A DNA stretch of 64,000 nucleotides from Paralteromonas sediminis (GTDB taxonomy: Bacteria > Pseudomonadota > Gammaproteobacteria > Enterobacterales > Alteromonadaceae). The translations under genes were made by a program, and so were the position numbers. The DNA is taken from the NCBI RefSeq assembly GCF_003820355.1, contig NZ_RPOK01000002.1, forward strand, positions 124,001 through 188,000. Direction: 5' to 3'. A model generated the notes under the pieces. The model ran no database searches. It had not been told where the DNA came from and saw nothing but the letters and a program-made list of their open reading frames with translations. Below are positions 43,995 through 52,504 of this stretch, in pieces. Each line of letters opens with the position of its first letter. Position 1 is the first letter of the stretch.

Positions 43995-44705
43995 CTATTC
44001 AGGTGGTGTAAAATTGAGAAAAATGTTGGCGGTTAATCTACCTGTTGCGGGATTGGCATCGATATCGGTTTTAGGGTGAATGACACCAGAATGCAACAGA
44101 TTACCCGGATAAATAGCCAACCGATTCTGTGCATAAGGTATTTCACCGATCTTGGTAAACTCGGAATGTGAACCATCAACATATCCCTGACTGAACGCGC
44201 TATGACCATTCACAAACTCGCTGATCGACGACAAATATCGATTGACGTTTGACTCATCGACACGTTCTATGTGTGTGGCGTCATGGCGGTAAAAGGCTGT
44301 TCCACCGTGTCCATTTGGATTCAAGTAATGCAGTAGGGCCAGCCGATATTGGTCTGTACCATCAAAATGTGGGAATTGTTGTTCGACAGACAATTCTTGC
44401 GGCTCAAGTGTAACGAGGGAGTAATAGCTGTCGAAAAACGCGACTTGATAGTCTTGTGGTATTTGATAAATCTTTGTTATTACAGGCAGCATAGCGGTGG
44501 CAACCGCTAATACGTATTGTTCAGGAAGTTTTGCTCGGATACCGGGGTAGTAAGTTGGTGATGTTTCAAATTCTACTTGTTCAATGTTCTGTAGCAGGCT
44601 GGGTACCAGATTTTCTAGGAAATTATCAAGAATAAATACGGGCGACTTTTCTTTGCCGACATAACTAAAATAAGGTTTGGCAGCTCGATTTATTTTGAAC
44701 GACAT
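43995..44705 (-). CDS. DUF6445 family protein, putative Fe(II)/2-oxoglutarate-type oxygenase
   Basis: A 236-residue cytoplasmic protein of the DUF6445 type often found beside TonB-dependent receptors and halogenase-like genes. It keeps an apparent iron-binding facial triad: H113-F-D115 in FPHFDGTDQYR and His205 in GNLLHSGVIH, with Arg223 in TGRLTANIF placed as the usual 2-oxoglutarate partner. This arrangement of H-x-D, distal H and R is that of prolyl-hydroxylase-like oxygenases. The substrate is unknown. The ribosome site and promoter lie in the 198-nt region shared with the divergent SGNH/TPR gene. Confidence 0.78.
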   Translation of the reverse strand: MSFKINRAAKPYFSYVGKEKSPVFILDNFLENLVPSLLQNIEQVEFETSPTYYPGIRAKLPEQYVLAVATAMLPVITKIYQIPQDYQVAFFDSYYSLVTLEPQELSVEQQFPHFDGTDQYRLALLHYLNPNGHGGTAFYRHDATHIERVDESNVNRYLSSISEFVNGHSAFSQGYVDGSHSEFTKIGEIPYAQNRLAIYPGNLLHSGVIHPKTDIDANPATGRLTANIFLNFTPPE

Positions 44706-44903
44706 GGTCAGTCTTCCCCAACATAACGACGTATTTTTCAGACTACCTGATTTTTTTCTCAGCGTCAGGACCCTTTCATTTTGTCGGTCTTTGTTTTAGA
44801 GCAATAGTCATTGACTCAATGTAACGGCTTGGACTAAGTTAAAAATAAGGTCATTTCGACGATCGCACCGCGCTTTTACACTAATTTACTCTGGAGTTTA
44901 TTC

Positions 44904-46988
44904 ATGTCTCCTGCAAAGAAATTGCTGTTTTCTTTCATTGCATTAGTCGTCATACCGGCGTTCTGTTTATTGGCGCTTGAGGGCGGCTTGAGATTAGCTG
45001 GTGTCGGCACCCACTATACCTACTTTAACGAGATTGATATTGATGGTGAAAAATACCTTCAAGACAATAAATCTTTTGCCAATCAATTTTATCCTTCGTC
45101 TCTTGGTGTGGCTCCACTGAACAATACCTTGTCAGTAAACCAAGACCAGGATCTAGTGCGTGTTTTTGTGTTAGGTGGTTCTGCTGCACAAGGCTTTCCT
45201 CATGTAAATCATGGAATGGACCGCCATTTGAGTGCCCATCTAAAAACGGCGTTACCCAATAAAAATATCGAGATCATCAATACGGCAATGACCTCTGTCA
45301 ATTCACATGTAGTTTATGAAGTAGCCAGAACATTGCCTGCCAACTCCGCCGACTATGCGGTAATTTTGATGGGTAACAACGAAGTGGTTGGGCCTTACGG
45401 ACCAAGTACATTCAGCCAAAACTTTCTGTCTAGCCTGACATTAATCAGGACTCTACAAGCATTAAAAAGGACGCGTATTTGGCAGGTCATAGCGATGTTT
45501 GTGGAACAGGCACAAGTGTCGTCGGGTGAGGGCGATCTTGAATGGCAGGGCATGCAGATGTTCTCTGGTTTTAGTGTGCCTCATGACGATCCCAGGTTGA
45601 CGCAGGTATATTCGCATTATGAGAGTAATCTAAAGGATATTATTACTCTGCTACAGCAAAAAGGGATGCACGTTATTCTCTCTTCTGTACCGGTAAATAC
45701 GCGTCACTCTGCCCCATTTGGATCTCGCCACAAAAGCACGCTAACGGAATCTGAGTTGACACAATGGCATGCCATGAACAGTAAAGCGGAAGAAGCCTTT
45801 ATCAATGAAAACTGGCAAGCTGCTGTAACGGCCTATGCAGCAATGCTAGAAATAGACGATGAATATGCAGATAGTCATTTTAGGTTGGCTACTGCGTTGG
45901 AAAACCTGAATAAATTTGAAGCCGCAAAGCAGCATTTTGAGTTGGCGCTACATTACGATACCAAGCGATTTAGGACGAATCACGTTATTAATAATATTAT
46001 CCAGCGAGTCGCTATTGAGAAAGCTGGCGAGCAACTGACATATGTGGACAATGTGGACGTATTCAATGCCGCCAGTGCACCCTATGCACCGGGCCTTGAC
46101 TTACTTCACGAACATGTACATTTTGACTTTGCCGGCAACTACTACCTAGCGCGTGAGTTTACGCAGGCGATCATGTCTGATATTGCGCCGTCTGAACAGT
46201 ATAAGCGCCTTGCCAAGCATCAGACTGCAGCTTTGATAGGGTTCCCAAACCATGAAACAAATCAGGTGATGGAACGTATGCTGAATATGATACAGAAAGC
46301 GCCGTTTACTGAACAAAGTAATCACATTGAACTGAAAGCGCACACCGAGGCGCGAAAAGAGACACTAGAAAAGCAAGTGGGCCGTCCTGCAGAGGTAGTA
46401 GAACGACGCCAAAGTATTGTGGATAAAGGATTAGCAGACTGGAAAATTCACTATGAACTAGCGGAATTACACCGGTTTTTACGCAACAAAGAGCAGCATT
46501 ATTTCCATCTTTCAGAGGTTATCAGGCTTTATCCCCATAACCACGAAAGTTACATTAAAATGGCCGAATACCTGTCGGCAGAAGGCAAGTTTTCTCAAGC
46601 AAACGCACATTTACAACGGTCTTTGCATTACACGCGAAACAGTGTTGAAAAAGAAGTGCAAGCACTCGGTTGGTTAGGGCTTAACTATATGAAGTTAAAC
46701 GATTATTTTAAGGGTAAATCCTATTTACAGGATGTTGTGCGCCAATATCCAGAACAAATAGGGGCGAACATTAGGGCTTATGGTCTTTTGGTCAAGTATG
46801 CCCGAGATAACAATCAAAATGACGATTTACGGCAAACGGTTGACGCTGTAAAAGACTATGCCTCAGCATTGATAGAAGCAGGCCGAGATAAAGAATTTCC
46901 TTTGCTATATCGGCGAATGGCACAAATAATGACGCTGGCAGGTGAAAGCGAAGAAGCAAAGCATTGGCAAGCGCTGCAAACCTCTTAG
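44904..46988 (+). CDS. Membrane-anchored SGNH hydrolase-like protein with TPR repeats
   Basis: A 694-residue protein with an N-terminal membrane helix (7-27, uncleaved or a signal anchor). An SGNH/GDSL-type esterase domain follows: the block I-like VLGGSAAQG has Ser93, GNNEVVG (158-164) corresponds to block III, and LHEHVHFDFAGNY near 395-410 to block V. Tetratricopeptide-like helices run through about 280-360 (inserted) and 500-690. A family of such proteins occurs near carbohydrate-use genes in marine Gammaproteobacteria, but the function is not established; an O-acyl esterase on a glycan or lipid is a guess from the fold. CTGGAG lies 8 nt before ATG 44904. It sits 160 nt upstream of the receptor gene on the same strand. 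Confidence 0.78.
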   Translation: MSPAKKLLFSFIALVVIPAFCLLALEGGLRLAGVGTHYTYFNEIDIDGEKYLQDNKSFANQFYPSSLGVAPLNNTLSVNQDQDLVRVFVLGGSAAQGFPHVNHGMDRHLSAHLKTALPNKNIEIINTAMTSVNSHVVYEVARTLPANSADYAVILMGNNEVVGPYGPSTFSQNFLSSLTLIRTLQALKRTRIWQVIAMFVEQAQVSSGEGDLEWQGMQMFSGFSVPHDDPRLTQVYSHYESNLKDIITLLQQKGMHVILSSVPVNTRHSAPFGSRHKSTLTESELTQWHAMNSKAEEAFINENWQAAVTAYAAMLEIDDEYADSHFRLATALENLNKFEAAKQHFELALHYDTKRFRTNHVINNIIQRVAIEKAGEQLTYVDNVDVFNAASAPYAPGLDLLHEHVHFDFAGNYYLAREFTQAIMSDIAPSEQYKRLAKHQTAALIGFPNHETNQVMERMLNMIQKAPFTEQSNHIELKAHTEARKETLEKQVGRPAEVVERRQSIVDKGLADWKIHYELAELHRFLRNKEQHYFHLSEVIRLYPHNHESYIKMAEYLSAEGKFSQANAHLQRSLHYTRNSVEKEVQALGWLGLNYMKLNDYFKGKSYLQDVVRQYPEQIGANIRAYGLLVKYARDNNQNDDLRQTVDAVKDYASALIEAGRDKEFPLLYRRMAQIMTLAGESEEAKHWQALQTS

Positions 46989-47070
46989 ATAGGGCTCGCC
47001 ACAGTGCATTCTGGTTTCCTTCCGCTTTACCGCAATGCAAAACCCACTCACCGCAACCCGTTTCTGTTTG

Positions 47071-47137
47071 CCCGATTCCTGTGCGAAGTTAAAATTTGAA
47101 ATAAATAGATAACAAACTGATAACAAACGGAATCGGG
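47071..47137 (+). promoter_or_regulatory. Inverted and direct repeats in the leader of the TonB-dependent receptor
   Basis: CCCGATTCC (47071-47079) and GGAATCGGG (47129-47137) form a perfect 9-bp inverted repeat 49 nt apart. The right arm overlaps the probable ribosome site GGGG before ATG 47149. Between the arms lies a tandem copy of GATAACAAAC (47108-47117 and 47119-47128). The arms could pair in mRNA and hide the ribosome site, and the tandem decamers are spaced one helical turn (11 bp) apart as for a bound protein dimer. Function is inference. Confidence 0.4.
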
Positions 47138-47148
47138 GACACACGTTT

Positions 47149-50145
47149 ATGTACAAGAACAACCGTCTTAAAAGCCCTGTTGCGAAGGGGGTTTCACTCG
47201 CCCTCGGCGTGAGCTTGATGGCGCCAATATACGCGCAGCAAACTGCTGATACAACTGAGAGCGCTCAGTCTGCGGCCGAACAGGACCCGACTGTTGAGGT
47301 CATTCAGGTTACGGGTATTCGCGGAAGTTTAATGCGCTCTATGGACACTAAAAGAGAGTCTGTGGGCGTAGTAGACGCGATTAATTCGGAAGATATTGGT
47401 AAGTTTCCCGATACAAACTTGGCCGAATCCTTGCAGCGCATTACCGGTGTGTCCATAGATCGACAAAACGGTGAAGGTTCAAGGGTTACGGTGCGTGGTT
47501 TTGGACCCGACTTTAACTTGGTAACGCTTAACGGTCGTCAATTACCGACCAACTCTGGATTAGGACGGTCATTTGATTTTGGTGATTTGGCTTCAGAGGG
47601 TGTTGCAGGTGTTGAGATTTACAAAACCGGTAAAGCCCATGTACCCACTGGGGGCATAGGCGCTACTATTAACATTCTCTCCCTCAAGCCTCTTGAAGCG
47701 GGTGAGATGAAAGCCAGTTTTGGTGTAAAAGCGGTTAACGATACGTCTACCATCACCGGTGACGCTTGGACGCCCGAATTTTCGGGTCTGTACAGCGATA
47801 CTTTCCTTGATGATACCGTGGGTGTTGCTATTGTGGCGAGCATCCAAGAAAGAAATAACGGCGCACAGTCTGCATTGACAGATTCATGGGCTGAGGTTGA
47901 TGGTGCGTCCGTTCGTGATGGCGTCAGCCTTGATGGTACAAGACCTGGAGCTGGTGATATCGTCGCCATTCCAAGAGCTGTTGCTTATAAATTAGACGAG
48001 ATTGAGCGAACTCGAACCAATGCTCAACTAACCCTGCAATATGCGCCTCTAGATACGCTAACCTTTACCTTGGATTACACATACGCTGAGCAAGAAGTGT
48101 CTACCAGTTATAACGATGTTTCATTCTGGGTGGCTCAGGTTCCAGATGAAGTTTTATGGTCTGAAGGGCCTATCGTTTCACCGCTAGTATATAAGGAAAC
48201 AGGCAGAGAGCCTGATTTTCCGCATGCTGCTGGTGGTGGCGCTTCGCGTAATGAGTTGAACTCTGTAGGTATCAATATCGAGTGGTTGGCAACAGAGGAT
48301 TTAGAGTTTACATTTGATTACCACGAATCTGAATCAACTCGTGAACCAGATGATATGATCCGCGGAACCAATTCATTCCTAACGGTAGCGGGTTTACGTG
48401 GTCAGAGCCGTGAATCAACGACTATAGATTATCGCGGTGACATCCCCGTCACTACAACTACTGCAAGCGATCCCTTATCACCTGATGACATGCGACTAAC
48501 AGGAAGCGTCTTTGGTAATTCATGGGCAGAAATGGATATTGAACAAGGTCAGTTTTCTGGTAAGTGGTATATTGATAGTGACCAGACGATTGATTTTGGT
48601 GTGGGGTTGACCAAAGTTGCCAATTTTGAGGCAAGCAGCAATGTCCAAAGAAATACATGGGGGGTTAATGCTGCCAGTGCGTTAGGTTCAATGTCAGACT
48701 TAATGACGCCAGCTAGCTTGGCGGGGATTTTTGATTCATTTAACTCTGGCGATCAAATAACCAATAACTTCTTTATTTTTGATTACACAGAAGTAGCGGC
48801 TCGAGCCGTATTCCTAGAGTCCCTTGACCCCAGTAACCCATTGTATCTTGCGCCTGACCCAGGTAACCCCGTCGGAAGTTGTGGAAACGCATTTTGCCCA
48901 GATTTTGACCCCGGCTTTGGAAATAACTTTGAAGAAGAGACTGTTTCAGCCTTTATTCAATATAGGTTGTTGGGTGAAATTGGCGACTTCCCATTTAGTA
49001 TACTCGCCGGATTGCGTTATGAAGAGACTGAAGTATTATCTAGCTCTGCTTCTCGTAACTACACACGTGTTGATTGGGTAGGTGCAACGGAGTGGATAGC
49101 CATAGATGATGGCACTGAAGTACCTTCGGGGTTGGAAGCTGAGTATGATAACCTTATGCCAAGTTTGGATATAGACGTAGATATCCACGATGACATGAAA
49201 CTCCGATATTCATACAGCGAGACTATAGCTCGTGCAGGCTACGGTGCCTTGATTGGTAGTTTGAACATTGCACCTTTTATCCAATATAACTCTTCTGGCC
49301 TATACCGAGCGACGGGTAATATTGGTAATCCAGGGTTGTTGCCTTATGAATCGGAAAACCACGACGTGTCATATGAATGGTATTACGATGACGCAAGCTA
49401 TTTCTCCATCGGCTATTTCAACAAAACAGTATCGAACTTTATTGCTTCTACTGTACGTGAAGATGTCGCTATTTTCCCTGATTTGGCGTTCCCAGGATTT
49501 GGTTCTTTATTTGATGAGGCGGTAGCAGCCTTAGGTGGAACACCGTCAAATCAGCAGATAAGAGAGTGGATTTTCGCTAATAGGTCTGACGCGCCTGGTG
49601 TTCAACCTGACGGCAATGGCGGTGGTGTTATCACCGGTGTTGCAGGGCGAGATGCGCCGGCTGTGTTTGATTTAACAACCAGTATAAACAGCGATCAAAC
49701 CTTGACCATAGATGGGTGGGAAGTGGCGTTGCAACATGACTTTGAGGATACAGGTTTTGGCTTTATTGCAAACGCTACCTTTGCAGAGGCCGACAAGAAC
49801 TTTGATCGCTTCTTGAATGAGCCTCAATTTGCTGTAGCGGGATTAAGCGACTCACGCAACTTGATCTTGTATTACGACAAAGACGGCATTCAAATTCGCC
49901 TAGCATACAACTGGCGTGATTCTTGGTATGCCGGTGACGGCGGCCGTCAGCCGGGGTATGTGAATGACTACGAACAGTTTGACTTAAATGCTAGTTACGA
50001 TTTCGACAACGGTGTAGTTGTCTTCTTTGAAGGGATCAACATTACCGATGCAACGACACGCGGTTGGGCAAGGGATTGGTCACAGGTCAATGGCGTAACG
50101 CAAACAGGGCCCAGATACAATCTTGGTGTGCGATATACGTTTTAA
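47149..50145 (+). CDS. TonB-dependent outer-membrane receptor
   Basis: A 998-residue receptor of the type used by marine Gammaproteobacteria for oligosaccharide uptake. The signal peptide is cleaved near residue 29 (PIYA-QQ). A TonB box-like VIQVTG is followed by the plug domain (about 60-180; DIGKFPDTNLAESLQRITGV and a RVTVRGFGPDFN-type segment). The rest is a 22-strand beta-barrel that ends YNLGVRYTF with a terminal Phe. It lacks an extra N-terminal signalling domain. Genomic context suggests beta-1,3-glucan oligosaccharides as ligand, but nothing in the sequence proves it. A terminator hairpin follows at 50165-50200. Confidence 0.92.
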   Translation: MYKNNRLKSPVAKGVSLALGVSLMAPIYAQQTADTTESAQSAAEQDPTVEVIQVTGIRGSLMRSMDTKRESVGVVDAINSEDIGKFPDTNLAESLQRITGVSIDRQNGEGSRVTVRGFGPDFNLVTLNGRQLPTNSGLGRSFDFGDLASEGVAGVEIYKTGKAHVPTGGIGATINILSLKPLEAGEMKASFGVKAVNDTSTITGDAWTPEFSGLYSDTFLDDTVGVAIVASIQERNNGAQSALTDSWAEVDGASVRDGVSLDGTRPGAGDIVAIPRAVAYKLDEIERTRTNAQLTLQYAPLDTLTFTLDYTYAEQEVSTSYNDVSFWVAQVPDEVLWSEGPIVSPLVYKETGREPDFPHAAGGGASRNELNSVGINIEWLATEDLEFTFDYHESESTREPDDMIRGTNSFLTVAGLRGQSRESTTIDYRGDIPVTTTTASDPLSPDDMRLTGSVFGNSWAEMDIEQGQFSGKWYIDSDQTIDFGVGLTKVANFEASSNVQRNTWGVNAASALGSMSDLMTPASLAGIFDSFNSGDQITNNFFIFDYTEVAARAVFLESLDPSNPLYLAPDPGNPVGSCGNAFCPDFDPGFGNNFEEETVSAFIQYRLLGEIGDFPFSILAGLRYEETEVLSSSASRNYTRVDWVGATEWIAIDDGTEVPSGLEAEYDNLMPSLDIDVDIHDDMKLRYSYSETIARAGYGALIGSLNIAPFIQYNSSGLYRATGNIGNPGLLPYESENHDVSYEWYYDDASYFSIGYFNKTVSNFIASTVREDVAIFPDLAFPGFGSLFDEAVAALGGTPSNQQIREWIFANRSDAPGVQPDGNGGGVITGVAGRDAPAVFDLTTSINSDQTLTIDGWEVALQHDFEDTGFGFIANATFAEADKNFDRFLNEPQFAVAGLSDSRNLILYYDKDGIQIRLAYNWRDSWYAGDGGRQPGYVNDYEQFDLNASYDFDNGVVVFFEGINITDATTRGWARDWSQVNGVTQTGPRYNLGVRYTF

Positions 50146-50164
50146 GGTAAAATAAGTTGTACCA

Positions 50165-50200
50165 AAAACTCACCTTAGCGGTATGCTAGGGTGAGTTTTT
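50165..50200 (+). terminator. Rho-independent terminator between the receptor and the halogenase operon
   Basis: A 15-bp stem (AAAACTCACCTTAGC at 50165-50179 and GCTAGGGTGAGTTTT at 50185-50199, one G-T pair) closes a 5-nt loop and ends in TTTTT. It starts 20 nt after the receptor stop. The next start codon (50214) is only 14 nt past its end, which leaves no room for a promoter after it. The halogenase operon therefore depends on read-through or on a promoter inside the receptor gene. Confidence 0.82.
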
Positions 50201-50213
50201 GAGTTTAGGACCT

Positions 50214-51767
50214 ATGAATATCGATATTAATAATGTTGTTATTGTTGGTGGTGGAACGGCAGGCTGGTTAACCGCTGCCGTGTTAGCGGCACAGTTTGAT
50301 ACTCGAAAAAATTTCAGTGTAACGCTGATCGAATCGCCAAATATCAAAACCATTGGAGTGGGTGAGGGAACCTGGCCAACCATGGCGGCCACATTGAGGC
50401 GTATCGGTCTGTCAGAAGCGCAATTTATCAGTGAATGTGATGCCAGTTTTAAACAGGGGTCGCGCTTTATTAACTGGCGCAGTGGGCAGAACGAAAGCTA
50501 CTATCATCCGTTTTCATTACCTGTTGGATACAATGACATCAACATTGTCGATCACTGGCTCGACAATGGTGCCACAACAAGTTTTGATGAGTTTGCCACT
50601 AATCAGGCGAGCGTGTGTAGCAGGCACTTGGCACCTAAGCAGGCTTCCACGCCTGAATATGCCAATGTGGTTAACTATGGTTATCACTTAGATGCGGGAA
50701 AGTTTGCAAGGTTATTGAAAACGCATTGTGTTGAACGTCTTGGCGTACAGCATATTTCAGCTGATGTCACCCGTGTTAATCACACCAATGAACACATAGA
50801 TTCAGTCATATTAGCAGATGGTCGCGCAGTACTTGGTCATTTGTTTATCGATTGTACTGGCTTTAAGCGCTTGCTGATCGGTGACCATATGGGCGCACGG
50901 TTTATTAGTCAAAAGTCAGTGCTCTTTAACGATAGGGCAATGGCGTTTCAGGTTCCCTATGCAGATGAGCATGCGCCCATAAACTCCACCACGCATGCAA
51001 CAGCGCATAAGAATGGCTGGATTTGGGATATTGGCTTACCCTCCAGAAAAGGCATAGGTATTGTGTATTCGTCCGACTATGGCAACGAGCAACAAGCCTA
51101 CGATATGATGGAGAATTACATAGAGCAACAGGCTCCTCACTGTAATTTAGCTGATATCACGCCGAATAAAATTACGCTAGATCCTGGACACTTAAACACC
51201 TTTTGGAAGGGCAATTGTGTGGCAATTGGCTTATCAGCAGGGTTTATTGATCCGTTGGAGGCCACCGCTATGGTGCTTATTGAATTCTCTGCCAAGTTTA
51301 TCAGAGATCACTTGCCTGCCGGTAAACAGGATTTGGGATTTCTATCTAACAAGTTTAATCAGCGAATGGATTTGCACTGGCGAAATATCATTGATTTTAT
51401 AAAGTTACATTATGTGTTGTCAGAAAGAACAGATAGCCAATATTGGCTAGATCACAGGGCACAGCATTCCGTGCCAGAATCCCTCAACCGCTTGCTTACT
51501 GTGTGGGCACGAAGAGCTCCCTGGCATGCAGATATTGAAGTGGCTGAATCTATGTTTCCGCCTGCGAGCTATCAATATATTCTCTACGGTATGGGGTTTA
51601 GGTCGCTATCTGCACTTTCCGATAAGCGGTTTGCTGACAAAGAACGTGCGCATCTTAAGAAATTGCTAAGTCACAAACAAACAGAATTACAAAAGTTGTA
51701 TCAACATCTGCCAACAAACCGGACGTTGTTACGTGATATCAAACACAGTTGGAATAGCAGGTTGTAA
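50214..51767 (+). CDS. Tryptophan halogenase-like flavoprotein, first copy
   Basis: A 517-residue FAD-dependent protein of the tryptophan 7-halogenase (PrnA) family. The FAD motif GGGTAGW is at 12-18. Lys80 in ASFKQGSRFINW aligns with the catalytic lysine that carries hypochlorous acid, and PLEATA keeps the glutamate of the active site. The W-x-W-x-I-P halogenase motif reads W269-I-W-D-I-G274: Pro is replaced by Gly. ATG 50214 is preferred because of AGGAC before it; the frame opens at 50199. It is the first gene of a tight four-gene group (gaps 2, 12 and 20 nt). Substrate unknown; free tryptophan is only one possibility. Confidence 0.88.
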   Translation: MNIDINNVVIVGGGTAGWLTAAVLAAQFDTRKNFSVTLIESPNIKTIGVGEGTWPTMAATLRRIGLSEAQFISECDASFKQGSRFINWRSGQNESYYHPFSLPVGYNDINIVDHWLDNGATTSFDEFATNQASVCSRHLAPKQASTPEYANVVNYGYHLDAGKFARLLKTHCVERLGVQHISADVTRVNHTNEHIDSVILADGRAVLGHLFIDCTGFKRLLIGDHMGARFISQKSVLFNDRAMAFQVPYADEHAPINSTTHATAHKNGWIWDIGLPSRKGIGIVYSSDYGNEQQAYDMMENYIEQQAPHCNLADITPNKITLDPGHLNTFWKGNCVAIGLSAGFIDPLEATAMVLIEFSAKFIRDHLPAGKQDLGFLSNKFNQRMDLHWRNIIDFIKLHYVLSERTDSQYWLDHRAQHSVPESLNRLLTVWARRAPWHADIEVAESMFPPASYQYILYGMGFRSLSALSDKRFADKERAHLKKLLSHKQTELQKLYQHLPTNRTLLRDIKHSWNSRL

Positions 51768-51769
51768 AC

Positions 51770-52492
51770 ATGTCGAAATATGAAATGCTGAATAACGTCG
51801 CCCATGCAGATCTGAAAATAAGGCTCGATAGGGCAGCAGAGCTGGGGGATGACGTGATGTTTTGCATGACCTATCCGTTTGAGTTTAGGTTGGTTTTGTC
51901 TCATTACCCGATTTTAGTCTACCGTGACAAAGACGCTCAGTCTGCCTTCCCTGTGGCACTGTTTGGTTTTGAAGAGGGCGAAAACCTGTTTTTGAGCGGC
52001 AGCAGCGGCTGGAATGCCAGATACATTCCTATCATGGTGCAACGTCAGCCTTTTTCTATTGGTTTTCAGCAAGTGCAAGGCAGCTCAGACAAACAGCAGG
52101 TTATTACCTTTAATCCGGCGCACCCGCGGGTAAATCGTGAAGTTGGTGAGTCTGTATTCAATGAATATGGAGGGTATACGCCTTACTTAGACCAAGTGGT
52201 GAAAATGCTGGAGTCGATCGATACGGGCCACGAACAAAACAGGCGTCTAATCGAGGCATTGGATAAGTACAATTTACTTGAAGAAAGTACTATTGCCATC
52301 ACGCTTAAAGACGGTACAAATTATGAGTTGGTGGGCTTTAGCACGATTGCGGATGACAGATTTGAAGCACTATCTGCGGAGGCGCTCGATGATCTCAACA
52401 AGCAAAAACTGCTTTTGCCCATCACTATGATAATGGCGTCAATGTCTAACCTCGGCAATTTGGTTGATATGCGCAACGCTGCCTTAGGGTAG
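51770..52492 (+). CDS. SapC family protein
   Basis: A 240-residue SapC-like protein, recognisable by its N-terminal LNNVAHADLKI and the YPILVYRD, FPVALFGFEEGENLFL and WNARYIP segments. The name comes from a Campylobacter surface-layer gene cluster, but the molecular role of bacterial SapC proteins is not established. It has no signal peptide. The ATG follows the halogenase stop by 2 nt, which suggests a fixed link with the flavoprotein. It is regularly found with TonB-dependent receptors and halogenase-like genes in marine Proteobacteria. Confidence 0.86.
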   Translation: MSKYEMLNNVAHADLKIRLDRAAELGDDVMFCMTYPFEFRLVLSHYPILVYRDKDAQSAFPVALFGFEEGENLFLSGSSGWNARYIPIMVQRQPFSIGFQQVQGSSDKQQVITFNPAHPRVNREVGESVFNEYGGYTPYLDQVVKMLESIDTGHEQNRRLIEALDKYNLLEESTIAITLKDGTNYELVGFSTIADDRFEALSAEALDDLNKQKLLLPITMIMASMSNLGNLVDMRNAALG

Positions 52493-52504
52493 AGCAGGGG
52501 CTAA

